A stretch of 64,000 bases of DNA from Hymenopus coronatus (Eukaryota > Arthropoda > Insecta > Mantodea > Hymenopodidae). The notes beneath the pieces are model-generated. The model saw only the letters and a list, made by a program, of their open reading frames with translations. It had not been told where the DNA came from and did no database searches. This document shows positions 47,944-57,825 of the stretch, piece by piece. Every line of letters begins with the position of its first letter. The stretch's first letter is position 1. Position numbers and translations under genes: made by a program. The DNA lies in contig CM060895.1 in NCBI GenBank assembly GCA_030762935.1, positions 33,408,501 to 33,472,500 on the forward strand. Reading direction: 5' to 3'.

Positions 47944-48062
47944 ATCGCTGTAACAAATTATTATTAAAAAGATGATTAAATATTCTTCTATCTGCTGTAT
48001 GATAATCGACGTAAACATAAGCAAAAATTACATTAATTACTTACTTTTTGTAAGCAGAAGAA

Positions 48063-48908
48063 AAAAAATCTGATGTGATCCATTCACATGACTTTCTCTA
48101 CTTCGGAGTAACAAATTATTGTTAAAAAGTTTATGCTTCTATTTACTTTATGCCAATCGAGAAAAAATTAGCAGAATAGTCTTACACTTGCTTCCTTGTA
48201 AGTAGAATCGAAATAAGGGAGTACCATAGATTAAAGTGAACTCAAAATCTGGTTACTAGGTGACTGAAGTTCCAATGTTTGTATGGACACGAGATGAGAA
48301 ATTCCTGCATGAGAAAAGTACAAGATTTTCAAAGCTGAAACCAAAAACATCAACATCTCAAAAAGGATCAACTCCTCAGAAAAAAGTTATATAATATAAA
48401 TTGTGTGTTTTAATGTGCTCTAAATTTTGTGTGTGTTAAGTTTTGTCCATTTCTTACGGTTTGGCAGTTATGTAAAATTTCGTAAAATTCATCCAGAATA
48501 AAGTAGTCTTCAGAGGCTATTCCCAGAAAATTCAAGATATACATGTTGTTTGTCAGGTAAATATCTTTAATATACGATATTTTAATAAAATTCGTTAGAG
48601 CCATTTTTGAGAAAACAAAGTTTTCTAAAAAGTTCCATGTAAAGGGTAGTTGGGGGTGGGGGGATTTTCTTGAAAATCTTGGTGTCGCATCCTTGGAAGA
48701 TACCAAACTTAAATACCAAGTTTGGTATTTCACGGTCTTTTCGTTTTTGAGGTATGCTGTACACGACACACACGGACCTTTTTCCAATTTTTTTTAATCA
48801 GGGGGACTCAAAACATGTATTTCCGGTGGAATATCGGTATCGAATTTTTGGGTGCAATGCAATACCTTCTCTATACACTATGTACATAGTACGCGTAGAG
48901 AATGTAAT
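48063..48908 (-). repeat. R1 copy, near full length
   Basis: It runs from 'aatctgatgtgatccattcac' to 'gcgtagagaatgtaataagg', with all landmarks present. Confidence 0.88.
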
Positions 48909-49030
48909 AAGGGAATTCACTAGGCTAAAGCGATAGTCAAATCTTTTAAAATTCGGTTACCATGTGATTGAAATCCGCTTCTATGAAGACCCAGGAAAGC
49001 AGCTTTTCCAATGAAACCTTGATATCGAAA
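48909..49030 (-). repeat. R1 fragment
   Basis: 'tcactaggctaaagcgatagtcaaatc' through 'ccaatgaaaccttgatatcg', internally deleted. Confidence 0.55.
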
Positions 49031-49667
49031 TTATCGGTCTGATGCATATAATACATTATATGAATTCCTCTCATACTATTTTCTCTGTGCTAATATAGAT
49101 TGATGGAATTTTTTTCCTTATATGCGAGTATATCTGCTTATTAAATCTATTTCTTCATTTTTCTTGTTTTGGTAATCTTTTGTGCTACATTTATTCCATA
49201 AAGTTATTTTTTACTCTCGTACAATGAATAGTTCTCTAAGATTGATCTTCTCCACAAATCCTTTGTGATTGCATTGTATTTTGCAGCGGTCTTTCATTGT
49301 AGAGCGTTTTACTGATCGTAAAAAACGAATTTCGGTTGCTTATATTTTACTCGTATGCTTTTTCTCTGACAGTTCATTGTTCTTTATGCTATAAAACACA
49401 GAAGGGGAAAGAAATACAGAGACGGAAGAGATAGACAGTTGAATAATAAAATAGCATCCGCGCCTCTTCTATCTCTTTGGCTTTCAACCTGCTTTTTCCG
49501 CTCTACTTTTTGCTATGTATGATTTCAAATTTCTAGTATTTTAAGTATTTGTGTACTTATTTCAGAAATAAAATTATTTATAAGTAATTAGAAAAATGAG
49601 ATCAGATTTCTGTTGTTTCGCCATCAAAAAGATTTGATACCGTATAGAACTTTCTTTCGTTTTGTCT
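49031..49667. other. Spacer, nothing recognised
   Basis: Unique AT-rich sequence. Confidence 0.4.
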
Positions 49668-49753
49668 AGCATGTATTGCACACAATCCCTATAGTAGCTA
49701 AAGAAGGTACCTATTGTATTCCACCCAAATATTGGGTGTCGAGATTTTACCGG

Positions 49754-49789
<36 letters not shown>

Positions 49790-50035
49790 AGTTCCCCTGA
49801 GTCAGAAACAATTTTTAGAAAAAGTCCGTGCGTGTCTTAGGACAGCATGCCTCAAAAACGAAAAGACTGTTAAATACCAAAATTGGTATTTATGTTTAGA
49901 ATCTTCCAAGAATGTGACGCGAATATTTTCAAGAAAATACCCCAACGTAAACAGCCATTTATATGGAAATATTTTTTAAAATTTTGTTTTTCTCAAAAAT
50001 GACTCTACTCTGATTAAAATAACATATATTAAACA
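49668..50035 (+). repeat. R1 partial copy with (TA)n
   Basis: Proximal part from 'tagcatgtattgcacacaatc'. A (TA)n array at 49757-49785 lies where other copies read 'ggaaatacatgtttt'. It stops near 50035. Confidence 0.75.
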
Positions 50036-50160
50036 TATGTTCTTGAAAACTTCGTGTCGGTAAAATTGTATTTCCGGTGATATATCCGTATCGAATTTTT
50101 GGGTGCATTACAATACTTCTCTATACACTAGTACATAGTTTGTGTAGAGAAAGTAAAAAT
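50036..50160 (-). repeat. R1 fragment (hairpin end)
   Basis: 'cttgaaaacttcgtgtcgg' then 'gtatttccggtgatatatccg' to 'gtgtagagaaagtaaaaat'. A small NUMT follows about 10 bp later. Confidence 0.75.
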
Positions 50161-50170
50161 ATAGGTTTAA

Positions 50171-50348
50171 TCTTCAACCTTAGTTACAGCGGGAGTTTAT
50201 TTAGTAATTGAATTTACTAAGGATTTTCCAAGGTGATTATTAAAATTGAGAAACTAATTAATTGTACTCAGTTTCGACCTGATAGTAGGATAAATAATTA
50301 TTCTTATTTAGGTGAAATTAAGTAAGAAGGGAATTAATTGATAATTTC
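50171..50348 (+). pseudogene. Small composite NUMT: ND5 piece joined to trnR
   Basis: 50171-50242 matches the ND5 segment at about 54087-54160 ('tcttcaaccttagttacagc', 'ggagtttattta') with roughly 15% differences. From about 50243 it switches to trnR in the opposite genomic sense, with the anticodon arm around CAGTTTCGACCTG at 50269-50281. After the first trnR comes 'ggtgaaatt' and then a second AAGTAAG start at 50320-50326. It is therefore rearranged, and older than the large NUMT. Confidence 0.85.
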
Positions 50349-50381
50349 TTTTTATACAGGTACTTATTATTTATTTATTTA

Positions 50382-50480
50382 TTTTTGTAGAGTTAACCGT
50401 TTTCGAGATATTGCGAATTATTGGCTTCAAATTTAAGGCACTTAAATAACAAACTTGGCACAGAGAAGTGGCGTAGAGAA
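50382..50480 (+). repeat. R1 fragment
   Basis: 'ttttgtagagttaaccgttttcgagatattgcgaattattggcttc' matches the distal-middle of the family, starting just right of the small NUMT. Confidence 0.6.
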
Positions 50481-51796
50481 CTTAGTGAAGTGACAGTTAA
50501 GAACTGGCCAAAGTCACCTTTGTCTCGTCTCCAATTCGTACATATTTAGTAAGTATCTATTTACAATTAATTATGTTCCTAAGAAATGTACATTTATTCT
50601 CTTCTAATTTTAGTTTATATTGTTTTAAGGTTAACCATTTTCTCATTCGCCTGCTGGTAGCATTTTTAGTACTCTTTAACACATTCTATTATTTATTTCT
50701 TTCTTGATCTAATAATGATGATTTGATTTTAAACCCCACAAGTAAGAAAGTAAAGGTTATTAATTGATATTGTCGCATGTGTCATTGGCGAGATGTTAAT
50801 TTATATTGTTATAGTAATGTTTTATTAATTACGAATCAATTAATCTGAATTAATTGGGATTTGATGCTTACATATTCTCAGGAAAATGCAAGTTTTGTTA
50901 TAAGCTGATTGAGTAACAGGATGGAAGTTACTAGCCTCTTCCGATGACACTCCTAGTGGACTTTTCGATGACGCCAACTTCCGTCGGTCTATGCGCACAT
51001 TCGACATCACACAGAATATTTTAGAACATTTAAGCATTCGGTGCTAACTGGGTACACTATCAGGGCGTTGGTTGTCCATATTAGGAGAACGGCCATCAAC
51101 ATGGATCTTTTATCTTTGACCGTAGGGGAACCTCCGATCGCTTGGGGCGTCGCTCCGGGCTCAACCGGCCACCACTTTATCTATCACCTCGCCCAAACAC
51201 ATCATGACATATTCCTTAAGGTAAGGCTTTATCTTAGTAACCCCGTAATCAGAATGTCATTGGCCAGAATTAATGGAATATATTGCAACCCGCACATTTG
51301 TAAACCAAACATTCGCTACCAACAAACGATCTAATCTTATTTAATATAGTAGCTTAATTTGAGTCACGTTGTTATCATTGCTCTACCATCTGCCTTCCCT
51401 TCACCACCCTCTAATAGCTATCCCCCGCGTCGCAGAATCATGATCGCGATAATATAATCTATTATAATGTATTCATTAGTCTTGATAAGTCCCTTTTAAG
51501 TAAGAGTTTCATCAGATAAATTCGTAGCCTCTTGTGGGATTACATATGAAACTGTGTATTATGTCTTGTGCATATAGAAAATCTTTAAGAATTCCCCTTA
51601 TACTAGCTGATCGAAAGGTCAAGCAGCATACAAAGGGAATGTGCTGGATAGAGATCAAAGAACAACAAAGAAGGATATGTCTTATTAGACTTTAAACCTA
51701 TAAACCCACAAAAAAAGGCATGTTGTGAGATACTACAACATTAAACAACTTTGAAACAGCCCAATGGCAACGTTGTGTGTAAACGCTGCAAACTTT
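50481..51796. other. Spacer with a GC-richer open segment
   Basis: The segment 50900-51220 is GC-richer. The forward frame 51041-51220 is open, includes GEPPIAWGVAPGSTG and ends at a donor-like AAG|GTAAGG (51220/51221). It could be a host exon or an unknown element; no domain is recognised. Confidence 0.3.
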
Positions 51797-52608
51797 TTTA
51801 CTTTCTCTACTCGTACTATGTACATAGCGTATAGAGAAGGTACTGTATTACACCCAAAAATTCGATACCGAGATTTCATCGGAATTATATGTTTTGAGAC
51901 CACCTGAATCTAAAAAAAAATCATCATTAGAAAAATGTCCGTGTGTGTGTCTGTATGTGTCTGTGGGCAGCGTAGCTCAAAAATGAAAAGACCGTTAAAA
52001 ACCAAATTTGGTATTTAAGTTTCTTATCTTCCAAAATCGTTGAAAATGTTGATTTTCTTAAAAATGGCTCAAATGATTTTGATTAAAATCTCTTATATTT
52101 AAGATATTTACTTGACAAATGAAATGTATATCTTGAATTTTCAGGGAATAGCCTATGTAGACTACTTTATTCTAGATGAATTTTACGGATTTTTGCATAA
52201 CTGCTACACCGTAAGGTATGGATAAAAACTTACCACACAGAAAATGTAGAGCACATTAAACCACACAATTTATGTTATATACCTTTTTTTTCGCGGAGTT
52301 GATCGTTTTTAAGACATTCCTTGTTTTTAGTTTCAGCTTTGAAAAACATACCTTTCTCATACAGGATTTTGTCAGCTCCTGTCCATACAAACAAAGGGAC
52401 TTCAATCACATAGCAACCAGCTTTTGACTATCACTTTAACCTATGGTACTCCCTTATTTTGCTTCTACTTACAAGGAAGCAAGTAAATAGACTATTTCTG
52501 CTAATGTTTTCTCAATTAGCATGAACTAAGTAGAAGCATAAGCTTTTTAACAATAATGTGTTGCAGAGATGTAGAAAAAGTCATGTGAATGGAACACATC
52601 CAGATTTT
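51797..52608 (+). repeat. R1 copy, near full length
   Basis: It runs from 'tttactttctctactcgtac' to 'ggaacacatccagatttttt'. It lacks about 60 bp after the ACCAAATTTGGT palindrome. Confidence 0.85.
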
Positions 52609-52734
52609 TTTTTCGTTGTTTCATTTATACAGCACCTGTGTTCTGTGTTCATAACCAGCCTTTGATTTAGTATCAGCTACTGGTGTTTTTCTCGCCGAAC
52701 TGTAGGGCTTCTTAACGATAGTATTTTAGTATTA

Positions 52735-52885
52735 AATTGTTAAACACACACACACAAATTCATACTTCCAAACTCTCTTGGTAACAGGGATAATCTAGTT
52801 TAAAAAATTGTGCGTCCCAGCTGAGGATTGAACCCGAGATCTCTGGGCGATAAGTCAGAACGCTAACCACTCCACTGTAGAGGTA
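52735..52885 (-). repeat. SINE-C copy 3
   Basis: The minus strand reads GTGGAGTGGTTAGCGTTCTGAC (A box), box B CGGGTTCAATCCTCAGCTGGG, then 'gtttggaagtatgaatttgtg'. Confidence 0.75.
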
Positions 52886-52912
52886 GTTAAACTTATTTTT
52901 GTAGAAGCGATA

Positions 52913-53367
52913 ATTTTACTTTCTCAACCTCGTGCATACTTAGTAGCAACAGAAGGTAATATACTCAAAACTCCATTTGAGATTTTACAGGAAACGCATG
53001 GTTTGCAACCCCCTATGTCCAAAAAATCCTTTTCAGAAAAACATATATCTGTGTCTGTTCCTCTGTATACCTGAGAATACCATTACTTAACAACGGAAAG
53101 TCTGATAACTGCCAAACAGTATTTAATTTAGAATTTTCCAAACATATTAGTCCAAGATTTTCAAGATAATCCCCCAAATTATCCTTTAATGTAGAACGTT
53201 TTTTCAAAATGTTTTATTTACTCAAAAATGACAATGATTTTGATCAAAATATCATATATTTACATAAAAATAAATACGTATGTTGTACTTTCTTGGAATA
53301 TGGAAGCACTCTTCATTGTGGATGGTTCGCATAACTGGTAAACCGTAACAGAAACGTAGATCTCGTT
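52913..53367 (+). repeat. R1 copy, left half (split by the large NUMT)
   Basis: It runs from 'ttttactttctcaacctcgtgc' to 'aacgtagatctcgtta'. The right half resumes at about 59939 with 'tatgtatttttgtggaatta'. About 20 bp of the family consensus are missing at the insertion point. Confidence 0.85.
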
Positions 53368-53415
53368 AAGATATTGTGATTTGTGGTATCATAGATATAA
53401 TAAAATTTATCTTAG
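53368..53415 (+). tRNA. trnH: NUMT trnH(GTG), 5' part lost
   Basis: An anticodon arm GTGAT-TTGTGGT-ATCAT, with GTG at 53383-53385, is followed by a T arm and ATCTTAG acceptor. The D arm is missing: R1 sequence 'ctcgttaag' runs directly into the anticodon side, so this is the left junction. Confidence 0.85.
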
Positions 53416-53421
53416 GTTATG

Positions 53422-55163
53422 ATATATTTATCTTTATGTTTTATTAGTTTTTTTTTTTGTTAATGTTTATATCATTAATAATATTTATTCTCAGTATATA
53501 TTTTATTATAAATAATATGATTTATTTTATTGAATGGGAATTAATTAGATTAAGATCTTCTTCTATTGTTATAACCTTATTATTGGATTGAATATCTTTA
53601 TTATTTATAAGTTTTGTAATATTAATTTCTTCTTTAGTGATTTTATATAGTGAAGATTATATAATAGGGGATGTTACGTTAAATCGGTTTATTTTTTTAG
53701 TCTTAATATTTGTATTATCTATAATTTTTTTAATTATTAGTCCTAATTTAATTAGAATTTTGTTAGGATGGGATGGTTTAGGTTTAGTTTCTTATTGCTT
53801 AGTTATTTATTATCAGAATGTAAAGTCTTATAATGCTGGAATATTAACTGCGTTATCTAATCGGGTAGGGGATGTTGCTTTATTAATAGCTATTGCATGA
53901 ATATTAAATTTTGGAAGATGAAATTATGTTTTTTATTTAGATTGTTTATCTAATAAGAATGATATATATTTAATTTCATTTTTAGTTGTTTTAGCTGGTA
54001 TAACTAAAAGTGCTCAAATTCCTTTTTCAGCATGATTACCAGCTGCTATAGCAGCTCCTACTCCTGTTTCTGCATTAGTACATTCTTCAACCTTAGTTAC
54101 AGCAGGAGTTTATTTATTGATTCGATTTAGTAAAGCTTTTCCTGGGTTACTATTGAAATTTTTGTTAGTAATTTCTGTGTTAACAATATTTATATCAGGT
54201 TTAGGGGCTAATTTTGAGTATGATTTAAAAAAAATTATTGCTTTGTCTACTTTAAGACAATTAGGTTTAATAATAAGAATTTTATCTATAGGATTTGCTG
54301 ATTTAGCTTTTTTTCATTTATTAACTCATGCTTTATTTAAAGCTTTATTATTTATATGTGCAGGAATGGTTATTCATAATGTAAAAAATTTTCAGGATAT
54401 TCGTTTTATAGGGAATTTATCAGTTTTTATACCTTTAACTTCTGCTTGTTTTATAGTATCAAATTTTGCTTTATGTGGAATACCTTTTTTGGCTGGTTTT
54501 TACTCTAAGGATATAATTTTGGAGGTAGTTTCTTTAAGAAACTTAAATATATTTATATATTTCTTGTATTTTTTTTCTACAGGTTTAACAGTATGTTATT
54601 CTTTTCGTTTATTTTATTATGTTTTATGAGGAGATTTTAATTTAGTACCTATATATAAATTAAGAGAAGAGAGATGAATAATAATTTATGGAATATTAGG
54701 ATTAATAATTTTTGCAGTTATTGGAGGAAGTTTATTAAATTGAATAATTTTTTTAACTCCTTATTTTATTTGTTTACCTTTAATTATAAAAATAATACCT
54801 ATTTTAGTTAGTATTTTAGGATTATGATTAGGGAGTGTAATATTTAAATATAATTTAAATTATTATTTTAATATATTTAAATATTATGGATTTATTATTT
54901 TTTCAGGTTCTATGTGATTTATACCTTTAATTTTTACTAAGGGAATTAGATTTAAACCTTTAACTATTGGATTGGATTCAATTAAAAATATTGATTTAGG
55001 TTGAAGAGAATTTTTTGGTGCTCAAAATTTATATTATATCTTGATAAAAATGGGAAGATTAAATCAATGATTTCAAGTTAATAATTTAAAGTCTTATTTA
55101 ATTATTTTTTTTGTTATGTTAATTATAATAATATTTATAATTTATTCAAATATCTTATATTAA
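53422..55163 (+). pseudogene. ND5: NUMT NADH dehydrogenase subunit 5, full length
   Basis: ND5 is a proton-pumping antiporter-like subunit of respiratory complex I. The copy starts around ATA 53422 (MYLSLCFISF). It loses frame once in an 11-T run at 53448-53458 (one T short), then stays open from 53460 to TAA 55161. Recognisable landmarks are LLGWDGLGLVSYCLV at about 53767-53811, [20 protein letters not shown] near 54010-54069 and HLLTHALFKALLF near 54315-54353. Length matches insect ND5. The last about 20 nt overlap trnF, so the functional gene would end on an incomplete stop. Not expressible in the nucleus. Confidence 0.95.
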
Positions 55164-55210
55164 AGAGTATAACACTGAAGCTGTTATTGAGATAACTATT
55201 ATCTTTGAAT
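55144..55210 (+). tRNA. trnF: NUMT trnF(GAA)
   Basis: The acceptor stem ATTCAAA/TTTGAAT closes, the D arm is TCTT/AAGA, and the anticodon arm is TAACA-CTGAAGC-TGTTA. It overlaps the ND5 3' end. Confidence 0.9.
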
Positions 55211-55212
55211 AT

Positions 55213-55277
55213 ATTTATAAAAATAAATATTTTATTTTTACAATGAAAATGTAATGTTTTATTTAAACTATATAAAT
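55213..55277 (-). tRNA. trnE: NUMT trnE(TTC)
   Basis: Acceptor ATTTATA/TATAAAT and TTC anticodon in 'acattTTCattg' on the minus strand. Confidence 0.88.
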
Positions 55278-55281
55278 AAAT

Positions 55282-55348
55282 TAAGATGTAAATGGGTTTA
55301 ACCACTTGAATATTAAGTTAGCAGCTTATATTCGATTAACACATCTTC
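55282..55348 (-). tRNA. trnS1: NUMT trnS1(GCT)
   Basis: Acceptor AAGATGT/ACATCTT; anticodon GCT within 'ataaGCTgctaac' on the minus strand. Confidence 0.82.
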
Positions 55349-55414
55349 TTAATTGGAATAGTTAATTCAATTTTATCATTAACAGTGATAAACCTCTATT
55401 TTGGTTTCAACTAA
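55349..55414 (-). tRNA. trnN: NUMT trnN(GTT)
   Basis: Acceptor TTAGTTG/CAATTAA; anticodon arm ATCACTGTTAATGAT on the minus strand. Confidence 0.9.
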
Positions 55415-55478
55415 ATAAGGATATTTATTTATCTTCCTATCAGGTCGAAACTGATTACAATTAATTTGCTTCTTACTT
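55413..55478 (-). tRNA. trnR: NUMT trnR(TCG), copy 1
   Basis: Minus strand: acceptor AAGTAAG/CTTATTT and anticodon arm ATCAG-TTTCGAC-CTGAT. It overlaps trnN by 2 nt. Confidence 0.92.
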
Positions 55479-55488
55479 AAATTCAACT

Positions 55489-55554
55489 AAATAAGGATAT
55501 TTATTTATCTTCCTATCAGGTCGAAACTGATTACAATTAATTTGCTTCTTACTT
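55489..55554 (-). tRNA. trnR: NUMT trnR(TCG), copy 2 (tandem duplicate)
   Basis: Identical in sequence to copy 1, 76 bp further along. The duplicated unit also includes the 'ttcaactaaataagg' that copy 1 shares with trnN. Confidence 0.92.
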
Positions 55555-55572
55555 AAATTCAACTAAATAAGG

Positions 55573-55632
55573 ATGATTGATATTTCAATACTTTTTGAAT
55601 GCAAATCAAATGTTATATTTAACTACAACCCT
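55573..55632 (-). tRNA. trnA: NUMT trnA(TGC)
   Basis: Minus strand: 5' AGGGTTG, anticodon arm TTTGA-TTTGCAT-TCAAA, 3' CAATCAT. Confidence 0.85.
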
Positions 55633-55642
55633 TATTTTATTC

Positions 55643-55996
55643 TTAAGAGGCTCATTCTAAGGATCCTTGGTTTCATTCATGGTAAAGTCCAATTGTTAAA
55701 ATAAATAAGAATAAAATTCTTGTAATTATTCATATTTTTATGTTTGATCTAGTTAAAGTAATAGTTATTGGTAAAATTAGTGCAATTTCAACGTCAAAAA
55801 TTAAAAAAATAATGGCAATTAGGAAGAATCGTAAGGAGAAAGGTAAACGTGAAGATCTTATAGGATCAAATCCACATTCAAAAGGAGAATTTTTTTCACG
55901 ATCTTCAATAATTTTTTTTGAAAGAAAATTGGTTAATATTATTACGATAAAGGAGATTGTTAATACGATTAAAGATATTATAGTTAGAATTTGAAT
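55643..55996 (-). pseudogene. ND3: NUMT NADH dehydrogenase subunit 3
   Basis: Complex I subunit of 117 codons, start ATT at 55996 directly after trnG, stop TAA at 55643. It is open throughout in the mitochondrial code. It shows the diagnostic FECGFDP loop and the [10 protein letters not shown] helix, and ends HEWNQGSLEWAS. Length equals the usual insect ND3. No defect is visible beyond its nuclear location. Confidence 0.96.
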
Positions 55997-55997
55997 T

Positions 55998-56062
55998 ATT
56001 TATTCTAATTATTATAGACTTTTTGATTGGAAATCAAAAGTACTTGGTTATACTAAATAAAT
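55998..56062 (-). tRNA. trnG: NUMT trnG(TCC)
   Basis: Acceptor ATTTATT/AATAAAT; anticodon arm TTTGATTTCCAATCAAA on the minus strand. Confidence 0.92.
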
Positions 56063-56065
56063 ATT

Positions 56066-56854
56066 TTATCCTCCTCATCAGTAAATAGATACGTAAAGGA
56101 AAAGTCATACTACATCAACGAAATGTCAATATCAAGCGGCTGCTTCGAACCCAAAATGATGAATTGATGTAAAATGTATAGATAATATTCGACATAAACA
56201 TGTAATTAGAAAGGTGGTTCCAATAATTACATGAAGACCATGAAATCCTGTTGCTACAAAAAAAGAGGAACCAAATACTGAGTCTGCAATAGTAAATGGT
56301 GCTTCAATATATTCAAAGAGTTGTAAACAAGTAAAATAAATTCCTAGTAAAACAGTAAATAATAATCCTTGAATGGCTTGATTATTATTATTTTCTAATA
56401 ATCCATGATGACTTCATGTAATTGTAATTCCTGAAGCTAGTAATACAGTAGTATTAAGTAAGGGAACCTGTAAGGCATTAAAAGGAATAATTCTTAAAGG
56501 AGGTCATAGTGATCCAATATCAATAGCAGGGGCAAGTCTTCTGTGATAGAATGTTCAAAAAAATGAAACGAAGAAAAATACTTCTGAGATAATAAAAAGG
56601 ATTATTCCTCATCGTAACCCTGTTATTACTTCTCTAGTATGTCATCCTTGATATGTTCTTTCTCGGACTACATCCCGTCATCATTGGATAATAGTTAATG
56701 TTAAAATTATTATACCTGTAAATATGAGTTTTTCATTAAATTCATAGGAAAATTTAATAAATCCAATTATTGCAATTATAATACTTGTTGCTGCTACAAT
56801 GGGTCATGGTCTATAAGTAACTAAATGGTAGGGATGATTAGTATGTATTGACAT
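56066..56854 (-). pseudogene. COX3: NUMT cytochrome c oxidase subunit 3
   Basis: 262 codons from ATG 56854 to TAA 56066, the standard insect length. It reads NHPYHLVTYSPWP at the N-terminus, WWRDVVRESTYQG at about residues 55-70, and [20 protein letters not shown] near the C-terminus. COX3 is a core subunit of complex IV without metal centres. The frame is fully open in the mitochondrial code. The start overlaps the ATP6 stop by one base, as in functional mitochondrial genomes. Confidence 0.97.
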
Positions 56855-57534
56855 TAATTAACTTCTCTAGAATAAAGTGTTCTTAAGACTGCAAATACGT
56901 AAGATTGAATAATAGCTACTGCAGATTCTAAGGTTAAAAGTAGGATTTGTGTAATAATTAAAAGGGGTAAAAGGTATATTATTATAGTACTACCAGTATT
57001 TCCTAGTAGTGTTATAAGAAGATGTCCTGCAATTATATTAGCGGCTAATCGAATTGCTAATGTACCGGGTCGGATAATATTTCTGATTGTTTCAATACAT
57101 ACTATAAAAGGTATTAAAGTGCCTGGGGTTCCTTGGGGGACTAAATGGGCAAATATATATTTAGTGTTATTAATTCATCCAAATAATATAAAGCTTAATC
57201 ATATGGGTAGAGCTAACGAAAGGGTTATAACTATATGTCTAGTTCTAGTAAAGATATATGGGAATAGGCCTATAAAATTGTTAAATAAGATAATAGAAAA
57301 AATAGAAATGAAGATAAATGTAGATCCTTTATTAATTTTTTTTTTTCCAATTAATAATTTGAATTCTTCATGTAATTTATTAATTATTAAATTTCATATT
57401 ATTACTCTTCGAGATGGAATAAGTCATATTGAAGTTGGAATTAGTATAAGTCCAATAAAGGTTCTTAATCAGTTAATTGATAAATTTATAAGATTCGAAG
57501 AAGGGTCAAAAACTGAAAATAAATTAGTTATCAT
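56854..57534 (-). pseudogene. ATP6: NUMT ATP synthase subunit a
   Basis: 226 codons, ATG 57534 to TAA 56854. The essential arginine of the proton channel lies in [15 protein letters not shown], and the N-terminal part reads NLFSVFDPSS. The start overlaps the ATP8 stop in the usual ATGATAA arrangement. Fully open in the mitochondrial code. Confidence 0.96.
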
Positions 57535-57686
57535 TTTCAAGTTAAAGTTTTAATAATTACTTTAGTTGAAGGAATAGAATTTCTTTTATTATAAAATATA
57601 TAATAGTTTATTACATTAAATAGAATTAATATAATGGAAAAAAACGAGAATAATAAAAATCAATTTAAGGGTATTATTTGTGGGAT
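57528..57686 (-). pseudogene. ATP8: NUMT ATP synthase subunit 8
   Basis: 52 codons with an ATC start at 57686 followed by PQMMPLNW, the signature N-terminus, one membrane segment, and a C-terminal WKW. Length is usual for insects. Open frame. Confidence 0.93.
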
Positions 57687-57687
57687 A

Positions 57688-57752
57688 AAGAGGTATTAAA
57701 TTATTAATGATTTTAATATGACATATTAATGTTATTTTTTAACTAACTTCTT
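57688..57752 (-). tRNA. trnD: NUMT trnD(GTC)
   Basis: Anticodon GTC in 'ttaatatGTCatatta' on the minus strand; acceptor AAGAAGT/ACCTCTT with one mismatch. Confidence 0.85.
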
Positions 57753-57754
57753 TT

Positions 57755-57825
57755 CATCAGAAGTAATTGCTATATTACTATAATGTGGTTTAAGAGACCA
57801 TTACTTGCTTTTCAGTCATCTGATG
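57755..57825 (-). tRNA. trnK: NUMT trnK(CTT)
   Basis: Acceptor CATCAGA/TCTGATG; anticodon CTT in GGTCTCTTAAACC on the minus strand. Confidence 0.92.

Larger units (their letters stand above)
46815..48062 (-). repeat. R1 copy split by a hAT element
   Basis: A small plus-orientation R1 fragment (46815-46885) precedes a minus copy that begins 'aatctgatgtgttccattcacatg' at 46888. That copy is interrupted at 'ctacATCGCTGT' and resumes at 47944 with 'ATCGCTGTaacaaattatt'. It ends about 48060 in a second, near-complete copy. Confidence 0.82.
55405..55572. repeat. 76-bp tandem duplication containing trnR
   Basis: The unit starting 'ttcaactaaataagg' occurs at about 55407 and 55483, and its first 17 bases occur a third time at about 55559. 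The copies are identical over the full unit. Confidence 0.95.

Noticed and set aside
55740..55994. 84-codon plus-strand frame in the NUMT
   Set aside because: Shadow of ND3 on the opposite strand.
57119..57553. 144-codon plus-strand frame in the NUMT
   Set aside because: Shadow of ATP6 on the opposite strand.
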